Part shown: piece by piece, positions 12,548-23,886 of the stretch
Layout of the letters: each line of letters opens with the position of its first letter
How positions within the stretch are numbered: position 1 is the first letter of the stretch
From: Macrosoma leucophasiata
Taxonomy: Eukaryota; Arthropoda; Insecta; Lepidoptera; Hedylidae
Assembly: GCA_036365455.1 (NCBI GenBank)
Contig: JAWQUS010000010.1
Coordinates: forward strand, 20,446,501 to 20,510,500
Length of the DNA stretch: 64,000 nt
Direction: 5' to 3'
Translations under genes and position numbers: made by a program
The notes under the pieces: generated by a model
What the model was told of the DNA's origin: nothing
What the model saw: only the letters and a program-made list of their open reading frames with translations
Database searches by the model: none

Positions 12548-13095
12548 ATGACACTTGATTTTTTTGCGTTGCTCTCTCGATGTCATGATAGCCTAGTAAC
12601 TTAGAGGTTGTTGGTGTTCGGTATGATTTTAAAACCGTACGTTATTTCACGTCTGTATTCTTCGAAAAGGGTAGACAGAGTTGATGTATGCATTCAAACA
12701 TGTCGAAGAATTGTCAGGGTGATCATGACGGTGCCTTATTTATATAGTGATCTAGTCTTAGTCTAATTTGCAGTTTTTGGATGACCGGAACTTCCTCATT
12801 CCAACTCATGATTTGCCAGTTACCTTTTTGTCTGATGTGTCAGTCAGGTGGCACATTCGGTAGCTTGCTGACATCTCTGGTCACATTACCAAATTCTGGA
12901 GAAGGAGCTTATGAAAATTGAATAATCTCAATAGCACTTATCTACTCGGGGTCGAACTCAGGAGATCAGCATGGCAGAAGTGGCCTGCTAACACTTGACT
13001 ACTGAGGAAATCAAACGGTTTTACCTTGCACTCGATCTCATAACACTGGTTTTTTGCGTTGCTCTCTCTGTCATGATAGCTTAGTAACTCGGTGT
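12548..13095. repeat. Direct repeat pair flanking an old SINE
   Basis: A ~45-bp block containing tttttgcgttgctctctc and gtcatgatag occurs at 12555-12600 and again at 13050-13086 with small differences. The diverged Rep-T SINE lies between them. Confidence 0.6.
12640..13013 (-). mobile_element. tRNA-derived SINE (Rep-T), old copy
   Basis: Same order as the copy at 5735: a tail block tcacgtctgtattcttcga on the plus strand, 'ggcacattcggtagc', a degenerate B-box and 'gtggcctgctaacacttgac' at the tRNA head. Heavily mutated with small insertions, so it is older than the other copies. Confidence 0.6.
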
Positions 13096-13914
13096 CAAAT
13101 TAAGCATAAATAAAATAAAAAAACAACAACTTCACGTCCAATTTTACCATATTTCAAGATCAACTAAATACCATCTTTTAATAAATCCGTACTCCATAGT
13201 TTGAAAACAAAAAAAAATACAAACTAAATTTCTGTTATAATAATGGAAAACTGATGTAAATAAGGTCAAAGCTTAATTTTTTTATTAGGTGGTTTTGAAC
13301 CAAGCCTCAAGTTTGAGCTTTCCTACTACGGACATAAAATACAGTTTCCATCATCTTACCGGTTTATTCATAAAAACAGAACACACAATAATATATTATT
13401 ACTAATGGAAAATATGACGTTAGACAGATTAAAATTAATAAATTCAGTAACATAAAGCTGTATCAAGTAACAATGCTTTAAATTCTAATGTTTTAAATTC
13501 TATCGTATCAAACGAGTAGGTAATAGATGTAACAAACGAAATGGAAAGCTTCCTCAGATACTTTTGCAGCACAAATTTTAAATAAGAAAAAGGGCACCGA
13601 GACATTTATAGTAACGATATTCAGGTGCCCAATGCACGTAGGTATATGCTAAAACTGTCTAGCCAGTTGCCGAAACGGAAAAGCATCTTTATTCGTCTCC
13701 ATCACTCAAGGGTTGTTCAAACGGAATAAAAACACTATTGTATCGATATATCAACCTACAAAAAAGGTCGATATTTTGAAATGTAATACCATCGATAAAT
13801 CGAAGAAAATGTCGAAATTTTGATATCAACTTATCCAATTCTTATATTGTTGGCCAAGGTGTGGTTGATTATGAAATTTGTCAAGATATTATAAAATTTT
13901 CTTAAATATATAAG
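13096..13914. other. Non-coding
   Basis: AT-rich. cgatat/tcgata words are frequent at 13740-13830 and recur on the far side of the LINE fragment. No gene recognised. Confidence 0.35.
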
Positions 13915-14054
13915 CTCCCTACGAGGTGGACCGATCTGGTGATGGTGGGCAATCGCGGAATGAAGGCAGCTCTGTATCAATCGTTGTGGCAATCTTTGGA
14001 GGAGGCTTTTGTCCAGCCGGTGACACCTTGCAGCTGAAATTATGATGATGATGA
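13915..14054 (+). pseudogene. RTE-like LINE RT C-terminal relic
   Basis: 41 codons to a TGA at 14035-14037 read LPTRWTDLVMVGN...LYQSLWQSLEEAFVQPVTP. This fits the conserved end of RTE-type ORFs (RW.DD....A......Q.R..W..LEEAFV). The gatgatgatgag tail follows at 14045-14055, as is usual for this LINE group. It is 5' truncated and lacks catalytic parts. Confidence 0.7.
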
Positions 14055-15439
14055 GGAATCGATGTATAGAGAAATAGGGGTTGAACATACTACATATATA
14101 TTTAACGAATTATTGGTACTAAAAAATATCGATACTTTATTTCCAATCCTACATCAGTCGGTAGTTGAAAGTCGACACGTGTTAGAGTGCGGAAGTTGGG
14201 CAAGCATTTGTTACTAGTTCAATCACCGTCAGCGCAAATTGTTACACATGTATCAAAGATAATTAAAAGAAATTCTCTAATGGTGCATTCTAATTGAATG
14301 ACATAACGTTCAGTTAGGTCAGTAATTGAGAAAACAATTGGCCGACCGTATTTAGCGTGTGAGATGATGTTTGATATCAAAGTGATTTAAATAGGACCCA
14401 TTTTTATTATCTATCTTACCTGAATCGCTATTATCTTTAATTATGTTTCTTCATACGCTCTACCTTGATCAAAATTTTTGTAGTTTCGAAATTAAAGTGC
14501 AATAAATCGCCACGGTACGGCCCAGAACTGTCATCAATGTTTCATTTTGATACTTAATCTTTATGGTAAGTACTTTTGGATAATTGCTCAACATGGATGA
14601 CTTTAGTGACAATTATGTTATTATTTAAATTCCATACCCACTGTATAAGTACAGGAGTATCACTGAGAATCTTTCAAATTGGTGAACAATCAATATTGTT
14701 TATTGCAACAAGATGATCGAACTTCAAGTCCTTCAGTCACTACTGCGTTGTCGTCTTGGACAGTGATCCAAAAAGCAACTGAGGCCTCTTGACGAGGTCT
14801 CGTCTGACGAACGATCGATCTGATTTATGCAGTTGGTTATATAACTACTACTTGCACTGAATGATCGATACGCGTCATACGCCAATGCACTGCACTAGTA
14901 TTGAATTGAGGTTGAGGTTAATACTACATCCGAAATATTCTTATGTTCACCTTATCATTTTATAAGCTTCTTTCTTTTTTTTTTAATGTGAACTATTGGA
15001 ATAAGTAACGGAATGAGGAATGTTTTTTTTTTTAATAATATTAAATGGTCCTTCTTTATCAGACTGTCGTCATCAGACAGAAGATCACGTACAATATTTA
15101 AACATTACCTAAATTTGTGAAACATTGAGAGATCACCATCCTTGGACTGTTTCCGTCCTCTTATGTAAACTTTAGTTTGTTAAACTTTGTTTTTGTTAAA
15201 CATGTTGTGTTTTACTAAATAGGTCATCTGATAAACATTTATGGAGGAAGTTCTTATGTCGTTCGTGTTACAACTGTCAGCAAACAAGCGAACAGTTTTG
15301 TAAGTTGCCAACTTTGTGATGGAGTTGGCTATTGCAACTTCGTCATGTTTCTTCTCAGCGAAGTTTTATATGAACAACAATGCACTAACATCAAGTTCTG
15401 GAAGTTATTTTTTTCGGGGTAAAGAAAATAGTTTTTCAA
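14055..15439. other. Non-coding
   Basis: No gene or convincing repeat seen. Confidence 0.35.
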
Positions 15440-15700
15440 ATGTACAATATTAAATTTGGTCTGCCTATCATACATGGCAAACAAGCATAAAGTTTATACA
15501 TAAAAATTAGAGGTATCGTTGTAGATCGTGGTCCATACTGAAACCTCAGCTGTTATGTCAATATGCTGAATATTAGGGAGCTGTATGTTACCCTACTACA
15601 TTAGTGAAACCCAGTAGAGCTAAATAATTAGCGGTAGGTAGATTAGGCCGTGGTTCCTGCGCCCTAGTGCGCCGTCACTTAGCTCACGTGATAAGCTAGC
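15440..15700 (-). repeat. Rep-A relic, strongly decayed
   Basis: Reversed landmarks survive: catggcaaacaagcataaag near 15473, cctcagctgttatg near 15543 and ggtaggtagattagg near 15634. Immediately upstream of the next Rep-A copy. Confidence 0.4.
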
Positions 15701-15731
15701 TATTACTAGTGCAATCTACGTACCTGGTACG

Positions 15732-16018
15732 TTTTTTTTTTTAATATAATGGTAGTGTTATACAAGCATGCAGTTCACATTGGTGTTAAGTGACGACTGT
15801 AGCCTATAGACACCTACACAAAGATCAAAGTCAAAATGCAGATGCGTTACCACTCCTGAGGCCTAAGGTGTTATGCCTCTGTGCCGGAAATTACAGGGCC
15901 GTACATTACCACCTGACCGGAACACGATAGTGCTGAACACTACCATTTAGCGGCAAGTATATTAGGTAATGCGGTGGTGCCTACGCCCGCGAGCTCCGAC
16001 ACTGGAGCTACCACTAGT
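15732..16018 (-). repeat. Rep-A copy, full length
   Basis: Poly-T start (the A-tail in reverse) through to ggagctaccactag. All landmarks are present with few differences from the copies at 8024 and 58023. Confidence 0.85.
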
Positions 16019-17424
16019 AAAATACGTCCGTTTAGTAGCCAAATCATGTCATAGAACTAAATAAACTAATCGAAATGAAAAATGTAGGAGGTGCCTATGT
16101 GTTTTAGTGCATCATTATGGTCGCTACAAAAATATTATTGTCTACAGAAAAGCAGAGAAACAAAACACAAAATTCGTTCTTAAAATAAACCAACAGAACC
16201 AGAAAAACAATTGTTCATTACCGGCACATGAATACCGTAAATGGAAAATGGATTAAAAAAACCAAGATGGCGGTGTATTTATGTAAAACAATGGCCGGTC
16301 GCGCGTCGCTTGCGATTATGCGACCTTGGCAATCGACATCCGCGAGTTGACACTATTGTCACTTTTTGTCAAGTCTGTCCTCAGCTGAACGTTTAATTAG
16401 AAGCAACTTCATCATCCATGGTTGACCATCATTTTTTATTTAACCAATCGCGTTTTTCATTCGTTTTAATTTTGTTTTCGTCATTGTTTTGTTCATGTCC
16501 TTGAGGGAAATGCCGGATTTGGGAAACCGTGAGACAAATTGAAGATGTTTTTCGTTTGTCGTTGAGTTTCATTACACAACGGATGTTTGTTAAATAAAAC
16601 AATGTGCAAACAACGGTGAAACTGCGTTTGTAGCTAAGCGCTCCACTTCTGTAGGAGATAAGCTGGTGGTTCGGTGCTTAGTTTGCGGAATTTTGATATA
16701 TATCTAGAGTAAAATGGGTATATTCGAATTGGATTTTCTTTAATTAAGTGGCGTGAAATAGTTTGAATACCAGGAAAAGGTCTTTTTAGGTTCTCTAGAT
16801 AATATTTTGAAGCTGTTTAACCTTGTAGGTACCTTATTTACCTTTTTCATTCGAACTTGCTATGATTTTTTTGTAAATCAGAACATGGCGCTTTCCGGCG
16901 CACTTGTTTGTGTGTCCCACTGACACTGCGCTGCGTGTTTTCGCTATGATTTTATTTGGAATTCTAAGAAATTAAAATACGTCACTAAGGATTTATGCTA
17001 AACTTCAAATATCAAAATCTTACACTGCTAAAAAATTCTGTCAATTTACAGTTTAGGAAATTTAAATTAGTTTTGCTTTACTTTCGAAATTTTCGACATC
17101 GGGTACTTGAGTCAAAAGTTATCAATAGAACAAAAATATTCCATGTACACCAGAAAAAATATCTGATGGATCAAATAATTTTTTTCATGATTAGCGCTTG
17201 CGTTGTTTACATTTCCATGGACTTGCAAAACAGTTGGGTAATCAAGCTGTTCCAAAAATGAACTATTTAAGTGTGGGAAATACCATTGTCTGTGACTCTT
17301 GCAATATATTAATATTCACACAAAATACCTTGTATTAATATTGCAAGGGACACCGAGATGTATTTTGTTAAGAACTGGTGCAATATTATTTTGTAAGAGT
17401 AACATTACAACCTCCGTTAATTAA
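16019..17424. other. Non-coding
   Basis: No recognised gene. The 88-codon frame at 16995-17261 is AT-driven, without motifs. Confidence 0.4.
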
Positions 17425-17547
17425 CACGTTAGGCCTCAGAAGTGGTAATATATCTACATTGAAATATCTTTATATTAATATGCTGCAGTATTACTTACAA
17501 TCAATGTGAATTGTATGATTGTTTGCTTATATAAGACATACAAAAAA
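17425..17547 (+). repeat. Rep-A relic, 3' half
   Basis: acgttaggcctcagaagtgg and caatcaatgtgaattgtatg remain in order. The 5' half is lost. Confidence 0.55.
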
Positions 17548-17591
17548 CTAACATGCACGAGAAAAATCCGTAAGATTAGTATAATTCAATG

Positions 17592-17872
17592 TTTTTTTTT
17601 CTATGAATGGATGTAATGGAAGTGGCAAACAAGCATGCAGTTCACATTGATGTTCAGTGATGACTGCAGCCTATAGACACCCACACAAAGACCAAGGTCA
17701 AAATGCAGATGCGTTACCACTCCTGAGGCCTAAGGTGTTATGTCCTGTGCCGGCAATTACCGGAACACGATAGTGTTGAACACTACCATTTCGCGGCAAG
17801 TATATTAAGTAATGCGGTGGTGCCTACCCCCGCGAGCTTCGTCACTGGAGCTCTACCACGAGTAAAATGTAA
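17592..17872 (-). repeat. Rep-A copy, nearly full
   Basis: Complete except for an internal deletion that joins the 'ccggcaattac' and 'cggaacacgatag' blocks (the region with ggccgtacattacc is missing). Confidence 0.8.
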
Positions 17873-17956
17873 AGTTCAAATTAGATCAAGTATAATAAAA
17901 ATACAGGCTAATAACGACACTAAAACTTCATCTGTACACATATAAAGGCTTAAAAG

Positions 17957-17992
17957 CTGGTGGTAGAGCTCCAGTGACGGAGCTCGCGGGCG
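17957..17992 (+). repeat. Rep-A head fragment only
   Basis: Just the first ~36 bp of Rep-A (ctggtggtagagctccagtg...gcgggcg). It then switches abruptly to unrelated sequence, with no A-tail. Confidence 0.8.
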
Positions 17993-18360
17993 AAACCCGA
18001 TATAATCTCATTTATCTTTGTTTCATAAACATTTTATACCAACAGTTAAGCTGAGCCAATTCTAAATTAAGTGGCTACAGACTTTACTGTTTTAATTCAA
18101 GTGCAGTTATAAATGTTTTTTTAAGTGATTGTACCTACTAGCAAAACGTTAATCCCGATTGACCGTAAGTAATTACTGTAACCCATAGAAGGCTGCAATG
18201 AATGTTAGTGATCTTGAAGGTAATAATGTTATACTGTTGTGCCAGTAAATACGTTCCATAAATTACCTTTGATCCGGGATGTAGTAGGATTATTTGACTG
18301 ATTTATGGTTCGATTGACAACGTATCGGTATTGTATAAATAATAAATAAGAGTAACCTTT
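17993..18360. other. Non-coding
   Basis: Nothing recognised. Confidence 0.3.
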
Positions 18361-18642
18361 TATTTTTAATTTCCAAAAGTGTACAATTGACTTATATCTA
18401 CTTGCTTATGTGTCTAACTTTTGACTTACTTCTTGTTTTATATGGAACCCCCCTCAGGTGAAGGCCTCTTCCAAAGATTCCACCAAGACCCACCTTTCCC
18501 GGTCCTGAGCTATACGCTGCCATTGTGGTCCAGCGATTTTCCGAATGTCGTCACCCCATCGTGCGAACGGTCTTCCTTGGTGATGTTTGCCTAGGCTAGG
18601 CAAACGGTATTGTAACATGGACAAATGCTGGTCTATCTCCAC
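18335..18642 (-). pseudogene. RTE-like LINE RT C-terminus
   Basis: The minus frame 18642-18454 encodes HHQGRPFARWGDDIRKIAG, then WQRIAQDRERW, then VESLEEAFT and a stop. This is the classic RTE-group terminal motif (GRP..RW.DDI....G..W...AQDR..W..LEEAFT). A short 3' UTR of about 100 bp with an AT-rich tail follows to about 18335. Upstream catalytic domains are absent, so it is a 5'-truncated copy. The first codons (MEIDQHLSMLQYRLP) look like non-LINE sequence or a decayed region. It belongs to a different lineage from the 13915 copy. Confidence 0.75.
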
Positions 18643-19573
18643 AAGACTTTAAACAATAATTTTGTGAAATCGTGCATTGTACTAAACGTAACTTCATCCC
18701 TGTAATCCCCGACATTTATAAGACATAGTTATAAGTGTCATATTGTAAAAATAATTGTAAGGAACATATTTTGAAAAGACCCTACTGAGTCTTGTTTTGG
18801 CAGGTTTTTTCTCAGTAATGTGGGCTTTGGAACTCTGCCAGTGAATGACAAAGAATGTCCCATATTTTTTTGTTCAGTCTTGTCTTGCCGTTTGTAAAAG
18901 AGAGTAGGGAACATTCTGTTGATACCTATTTTTATTAATAAGTTTTTTTGGACCACTATTTATTTTATTTTGTTTACTTTGACATATAAATCAACATATC
19001 AGTTGTTATTCGCTTTAATTTTTAATGTTGTTATTTGACCTATCACAAGCAAATTCTATTATTTCCAAGTGTTAAATAAATTTTTGAGTTTGAGTTTGAA
19101 AGCATAAATATGATGGTGAATTCTTATCTATTCCTTTAGTAGTGTCAGGTGGTGAAACATATTGTGTAAAAAAAAAGATTCCGACGAATTGATAACCTCC
19201 TTCTTTTTTCGAAGTCGGTTAAAAAGGAGCTCTATTATTCTACAGTTTTAGAGTAAGTACTTAATTTATAATAAAGTTAGGTAAATACCTACTTAGGTAA
19301 TACGTGTGTATACTGCGATAGAGCCTTATTAAAGAAGCATACTGGTTTTGTTTTATTTTAAGGAAATTGTTTTTTTTTAGCAATGGTTGTCCTTATATTT
19401 TTTTATCTTTTTTCATTGTTCTTTGACTATATCACTCGTCTGTAATGTCTCTCTTCTCTTAATCTTAATCCACATCTATGTGTGAGCCGTTCAATCAAAT
19501 CGAAGGTAAAAATGCAATTATTATGTCAACAACTAAGACCTGAGTTGTATTGCCTCTGTTAGGTAAATTGTGT
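18643..19573. other. Non-coding
   Basis: Possible Rep-A traces near 19505-19562 (aaaaatgcaatta, agacctgagttg, attgcctctgtt). No gene recognised. Confidence 0.35.
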
Positions 19574-19740
19574 GAAGTGGCAATATAAGCTTCTTCAAAA
19601 TTGGCGTCAAAACAGTTCTTCAGGGCTGGCAGCGCGTTGGCAACTCCCCTGGTGTTGCAAATGTTCATAGGCAACGGTGACCACTTTCCATCAGGTGGCC
19701 TGTTTGCTTGTCTGTCAACCTTCAGACATAAAAAAGGTAT
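19574..19740 (+). pseudogene. Jockey/CR1-like LINE 3' end
   Basis: The frame reads NISFFKIGVKTVLQG, then QRVGNSPGVANVHRQR, and stops at TGA, followed by a 3' UTR (ccactttccatcaggtggcc...) and acataaaaaa. Same family as 9430-9690, but this copy keeps the natural stop. Only the last ~30 codons remain. Confidence 0.75.
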
Positions 19741-19835
19741 AGATATAACGCAGAAACATTAACCGGAACTTCCATTCGGCGGCAGATAGATGTTCTCAGA
19801 CTCCGACATTCGAACTCTGTCATCGGTTAAAAATA

Positions 19836-20199
19836 AAAAATAATAAGAATAATGGCAACCCATTATACGTCCCACTACTGGGCGAGTCTCTCCCATTTTT
19901 GGGGGAGGCCTGGAGCTTACTCCACCACGCTGCTCCAATGCGGATTGGTGGAGATACGGGTTAGTGGCCAACCCGTTGTCGGATGTTTTCAAACCGCCCA
20001 TAAGGCCTCCGACAAGGTTTTACGACTGCTATCTATCGATAGCAACCAGGATCGACGGCTTAACGTGCCCACCGAAGCACGGAAACGCGCATTTTAATTT
20101 GCCACTAGCGGTCACCCATCACACACCCGTCCGCGCCCGTATCGCTTAACCAAGTAGATCGCTTACTATCTACACCAGAAGAGGGGCCATGCGCGCTTC
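19836..20199 (-). mobile_element. 5S rRNA-derived SINE, copy 2
   Basis: Same structure as copy 1. Perfect 10-bp target duplications gttaaaaata lie at 19826-19835 and 20200-20209. The 5S-like head has decayed more (gatgggtgaccgc is intact; the ttaagc box reads ggttaagcgatac). Confidence 0.85.
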
Positions 20200-20209
20200 G
20201 TTAAAAATA

Positions 20210-20759
20210 CTGAATAACAATAAATATTACATTCACATGAGTAAACTTTTGCACAGGTTAGAACTAATGTCATTGACCTAACTATAAAGAGTCGCACACA
20301 AAATCGTATTTGCATATAAAACATTAAGAAACTTGCATGTGTAGTCAAATGGTCGAGAGGCACATAAGTCACATTTACAGCTAAGTTTAACGACACTGTT
20401 TAATGTCCTTACCACTAAGATATTGAGGTTTACGCGCGGTAAACCTTAGGCGATATTTTTGAACTGTTTTAGCATTGTTTTTGGCCACGTTTTTGAGATA
20501 ATTGTACCAACCTATGCTGTAAAAGGTCGTTACATCGTTATCCATTTTACGATTTGTATTTGATTTGGTCAATTTGTTGTTATCATTAAGTTACAGCAGT
20601 ATAGTCTTATTTTTCTCAGCTTCGTCAATCCTTATGCCGTAGGGATTATGACATACCTATTCTGCAAAAATGACACACAAAATTATTGTAAACAACTATA
20701 GGAAGACTTTTCCCCCAGTGGCCGTCTTTAGGATGGAGTGTGATATACACCAAGAATTT
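20210..20759. other. Non-coding
   Basis: Two short minus-strand frames (20166-20396, 20387-20572) lack motifs. Nothing recognised. Confidence 0.35.
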
Positions 20760-21140
20760 GTACGGCCCTGTAATTTCCGGTACAGAGGCATAACACCTTA
20801 GGCCTCAGGAGTGGTCATCTGCATTTTGAGGGGGAGGGATTTTGATATTGTCAATAGGCTGCAGTCACAGTAGAAATATGAACAGTATGGAAACTGCGTA
20901 CAAAACGTTAAAACGGCACACTCACACAAACATGCGCATCGACGAGGCCCCTAAGCGGTTCTCGCGGTGCTGCAGTAGTGAGACGCACGCTACTTGAGCG
21001 TCGATTCGCATAATTGTGTATGTGTGCCGTTTCGAACGTTTTGTACGTAGTTTCCATACTGTTCATATTTGTACTGTGCTGCAGTCATCACTTAACATCA
21101 ATGTGAACTATATGCTTGTTTGCCACTTCCATTACATATA
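20760..21140 (+). repeat. Rep-A 3' part, split by a MITE
   Basis: Rep-A from 'tacggccctgtaatttccgg' to the end, interrupted at 20867-21077 by an inverted-repeat element. Joining 20866 to 21087 restores the expected gctgcagtcatcactt. Confidence 0.85.
20867..21077. mobile_element. 211-bp MITE with long inverted repeats
   Basis: Ends acagtagaaatatgaacagt and the matching actgttcatatttgtactgt. The arms continue inward (cggcacac...gtgtgccg, cgcatcgacg...cgtcgat) for roughly 80 bp each. An 8-9 bp direct repeat (gctgcagtc, 20858-20866 and 21078-21086) flanks it, which suggests a hAT-type or similar transposase. There is no coding capacity. A second copy is at 62109-62320. Confidence 0.85.
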
Positions 21141-21301
21141 AATGACTAGTTTTGTTTTTTTATTACTTGCGGTGTATTTGATGATTTGCTGCCGAATTAA
21201 CACTAATTAATACCTGTTTACCACTATCATAACTTCAGCTTGTATTTCTTAATCAAGAGTTTCGTTAAAGACACAACTTCGATTGATAACCAAAACGTAA
21301 T

Positions 21302-21623
21302 GTAACTTCACGCCTGTTATCCCCGAAGGGGTAGGCAGAGGTAAATACATGCATTCAATCATACATGCAAACATCTACGATTCGCCGGTTACGTTTTTGG
21401 CCCATGTAACATGTGGCGAGCCTGTTGCCATCTCTAGGCACGTTACCAAACTCCGAGGTACTGGGAAACTTCTAGAAAATGGAAAAAGCCCAATAGAACC
21501 AGATATAAAGGATTTTAAATCGTTGTCTCTGATAGCCCCCAACCCGGGAATCGAAACCAGGACCTCCAACATAGTAGTAGCTGTGATAGTAGTAGCCTGC
21601 TAGCACTAGGCTACTGAGGCAGT
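21302..21623 (-). mobile_element. tRNA-derived SINE (Rep-T)
   Basis: Minus-strand head ctgcctcagtagcctagtgc, degenerate B-box ggtttcgattcccggg, and tail taccccttcggggataacag. The reading frames on both strands inside it are shadows. Confidence 0.8.
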
Positions 21624-21654
21624 TATATATTCATAATTATTTTCATGTATTGTA

Positions 21655-21750
21655 GAAATTACGTACGCGTACGCGAGAAAATCCGCAAGTTTAATTTCTA
21701 CAATGTATGAAGCTCGCGAAAACCTACGAAAACGTTATTTTCATGTAATA
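21655..21750 (+). repeat. Fragment like the Penelope 3' region
   Basis: acgcgagaaaatccgcaag ... agctcgcgaaaacctacg parallels acgcgagataaatccgtaa ... agctcgcgaaaacctaag at 23190-23242, downstream of the Penelope relic. Confidence 0.5.
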
Positions 21751-21984
21751 CAAAATCATTCGCATATCTATAATCTCATGAATTTCGGTTGTAAAAGCTG
21801 TTAAATGTGTTTCGACACCGACATAAATACTTATTGCATTTCTGAGCTGAAACTGGTCTGCCCACGTATTCTCCAAGGACGAGAAATTGAGTCGAAGTCC
21901 GTTCGGTACTTGTTCTAATTAAGCAAGTTATATTGAAAACTAGCTGTGCCCGTCTTCGTCTGCGTAGAATTTAACTAAATTATA

Positions 21985-22270
21985 CTGGTGGTGGAGCTCC
22001 AGTGACGGAGCTCACGGGCGTAGGCACCACCGCATTAGCTAATATACTTGCCGCTTAATGGTAGTGTTCAGCACTATCGTGTTCCGATCAGGTGGATAAT
22101 GTACGGCCCTGTAATTTCCGGCACAGAGGCATAAAACTTTAGGCCTCGGGAGTGGTAACACATTTGCATTTCGACCTTGGTCTTTGTGTAAGTATATATA
22201 AGCTGCAGTCATCACTTAACATCAATGTGAACTGCATGCTTGTTTGCCACGTTCATAACATAAAAAAAAA
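21985..22270 (+). repeat. Rep-A copy, full length
   Basis: Complete with an A-tail that abuts the next Rep-A copy directly. Confidence 0.85.
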
Positions 22271-22532
22271 GTTCGAGGGCGTAGGCACCACCACATTACC
22301 TATCTGCCACCACACCACCATCAGCACCACATTACTATAGTGTTCCGGTTAAATGGTAATGTGCAGCTACGTACTAACTATCACAGAGACATGAAAACTT
22401 AGGTCTCAGGGGTGGCAACGCATCTGCATTTTGACCCCTGGCTTTTGTGTAGATGTCTATAGGCCGCAGTCATTACTTAACATCAATGTTACCTGCATGC
22501 TTATTTGTTTCCTGTCTTACATTAAAAAAAAA
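22271..22532 (+). repeat. Rep-A copy, second subfamily
   Basis: Starts inside the head (gagggcgtaggcaccacc) straight after the A-tail of the previous copy. It carries the subfamily words 'aactatcacagagacatg' and 'ctcaggggtggcaacgcatc', shared with 23648 and 61875. Confidence 0.75.
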
Positions 22533-22696
22533 TATTATTCAGTATCTACGCGGTCGGTTGTTGGCATATAGTCTTGTACCTAAGTAATATAACACAAACC
22601 CGTAAGACTGGTTACTAATAAACAAATAAGTTATTTATTCGATAGACAGTAAAGGAGTTTTTAGATTAATCTCTTGGCTTCAGACATCATGGATGA

Positions 22697-23064
22697 GGAT
22701 CATATTGGTCAAACGAAGAGAGCTGTAAAGAGCACATTGCTGATGTCAAAAACCGAAGAACAGGGAGGTCTGCAGTCTGTGAACACATAGCGGATAAGCC
22801 GAACCATTACATCCGGTTTGATAAAATTCAAATACTCGCTAGAGAACACAAACGCATTCCACGAATGGTACGCGAGGCTATTGAAATTAAAAAACACCCA
22901 AATTTCAATAGAGAAGATGGATGGCGATTATCAACATCATGGGATCCCATACTTAGCAAGATTAAATCCCAGCCGCAGCAGTCTGCAAGGCCTCAAGATA
23001 CCATAAGTAATTATTGTGTTAATCCTGAACGCTACGCAAGGCGTTTACGAAATCGATGGAGGTA
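22697..23064 (+). pseudogene. Penelope-like element, GIY-YIG endonuclease end
   Basis: The frame reads ...KEHIADVKNRRTGRSAVCEHI, ADKPNHYIRFDKIQILAREHKRIPRMVREAIEIKKHP, NFNREDGWRLSTSWDPI and stops at 23062-23064. The pattern (EH...SAV.EH, AIEI..HP.NFNR..G..LS..WDP) is the GIY-YIG endonuclease domain and tail of Penelope-like retroelements. A GQTKRAVK string that should precede it (22707-22730) lies in another frame, so there is a small indel near 22730. Together with the missing reverse transcriptase this makes it non-functional. It is followed by the element's 3' region (23065-23245). Confidence 0.75.
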
Positions 23065-23245
23065 GCTACATATAATTTTTTCAAACTTCTGTCAGACAAA
23101 TGTCACCTCAGTCTGCCCGGGACCACGGAAGCTGAAAAGCGACCGAAACGTCGGGTTGATTTTAAAAATCATTTTAGTTTAATATACGCGAGATAAATCC
23201 GTAAAAATAGTTTTATTTCAATGAGTGTAGCTCGCGAAAACCTAA
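23065..23245 (+). repeat. Penelope-like element 3' region
   Basis: Contains gaccgaaacgtcgggttgat at 23141-23160, the 'CGAAACGTC' block that is usual just after Penelope-like coding regions and that in many of them is part of a hammerhead ribozyme. The upstream gctgaaaag would be a degenerate CUGAUGA box. Ends in the acgcgag / gctcgcg motif. Confidence 0.5.
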
Positions 23246-23647
23246 GAACATATCATATCATGGATGAGATTTTTTATAGGTTATTTTGTATAGGTTACAA
23301 AATAATTATTTAAGATAATTATCATATTGATATCTAAATCATATATTTAAGAATAGAAGCAAGTTACATTAAGGCTTATCTTGAGTTACGATGGCTGCAC
23401 AGCAAAACGTTATAATTTTGCAAAGTTGGTTCCAAGTCTTAAAATCCTTATTCTGCTAGAAAATAAAGTAAATATTTGTTCAAGTACGCTTAAAATGATA
23501 ATTTACGTTGTTGATTCTTACCGGGCAAATTAGTTTTCAGCTATTCGTAATAGGGCTATTTGCCTGTATTGTAAGCATTACAATTTTTCGTGTTTGTCTT
23601 TATTTTTTTAAATTATTATATATTTTTTAATATAAATAGGTACTAAT
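23246..23647. other. Non-coding
   Basis: AT-rich; nothing recognised. Confidence 0.35.
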
Positions 23648-23886
23648 TTTTTTCTGTAACCAAGGCGGCAGACAAGTTCACATGGATGTTAAGTGATGAC
23701 CGCAGCCTATAGACATCTTCACAAAAACCAGAGGTAAAAATGCAGATGCGTTGCCACCCCTGAGACCTAAGTTGTTGTCTCTGAGATAGGTAGTTATTAC
23801 GGGGCCATACATTACCTTACCGGAACACGATAGTGCTGAACACTACCATATGTAAGCAGATAGATTAGGTAATGCGGTGGTGTCAG
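23648..23886 (-). repeat. Rep-A copy, second subfamily, head missing
   Basis: Reversed landmarks acatggatgttaagtgatga, gttgccacccctgagaccta and ggaacacgatagtgctgaac. Ends before the foldback head. Confidence 0.75.
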
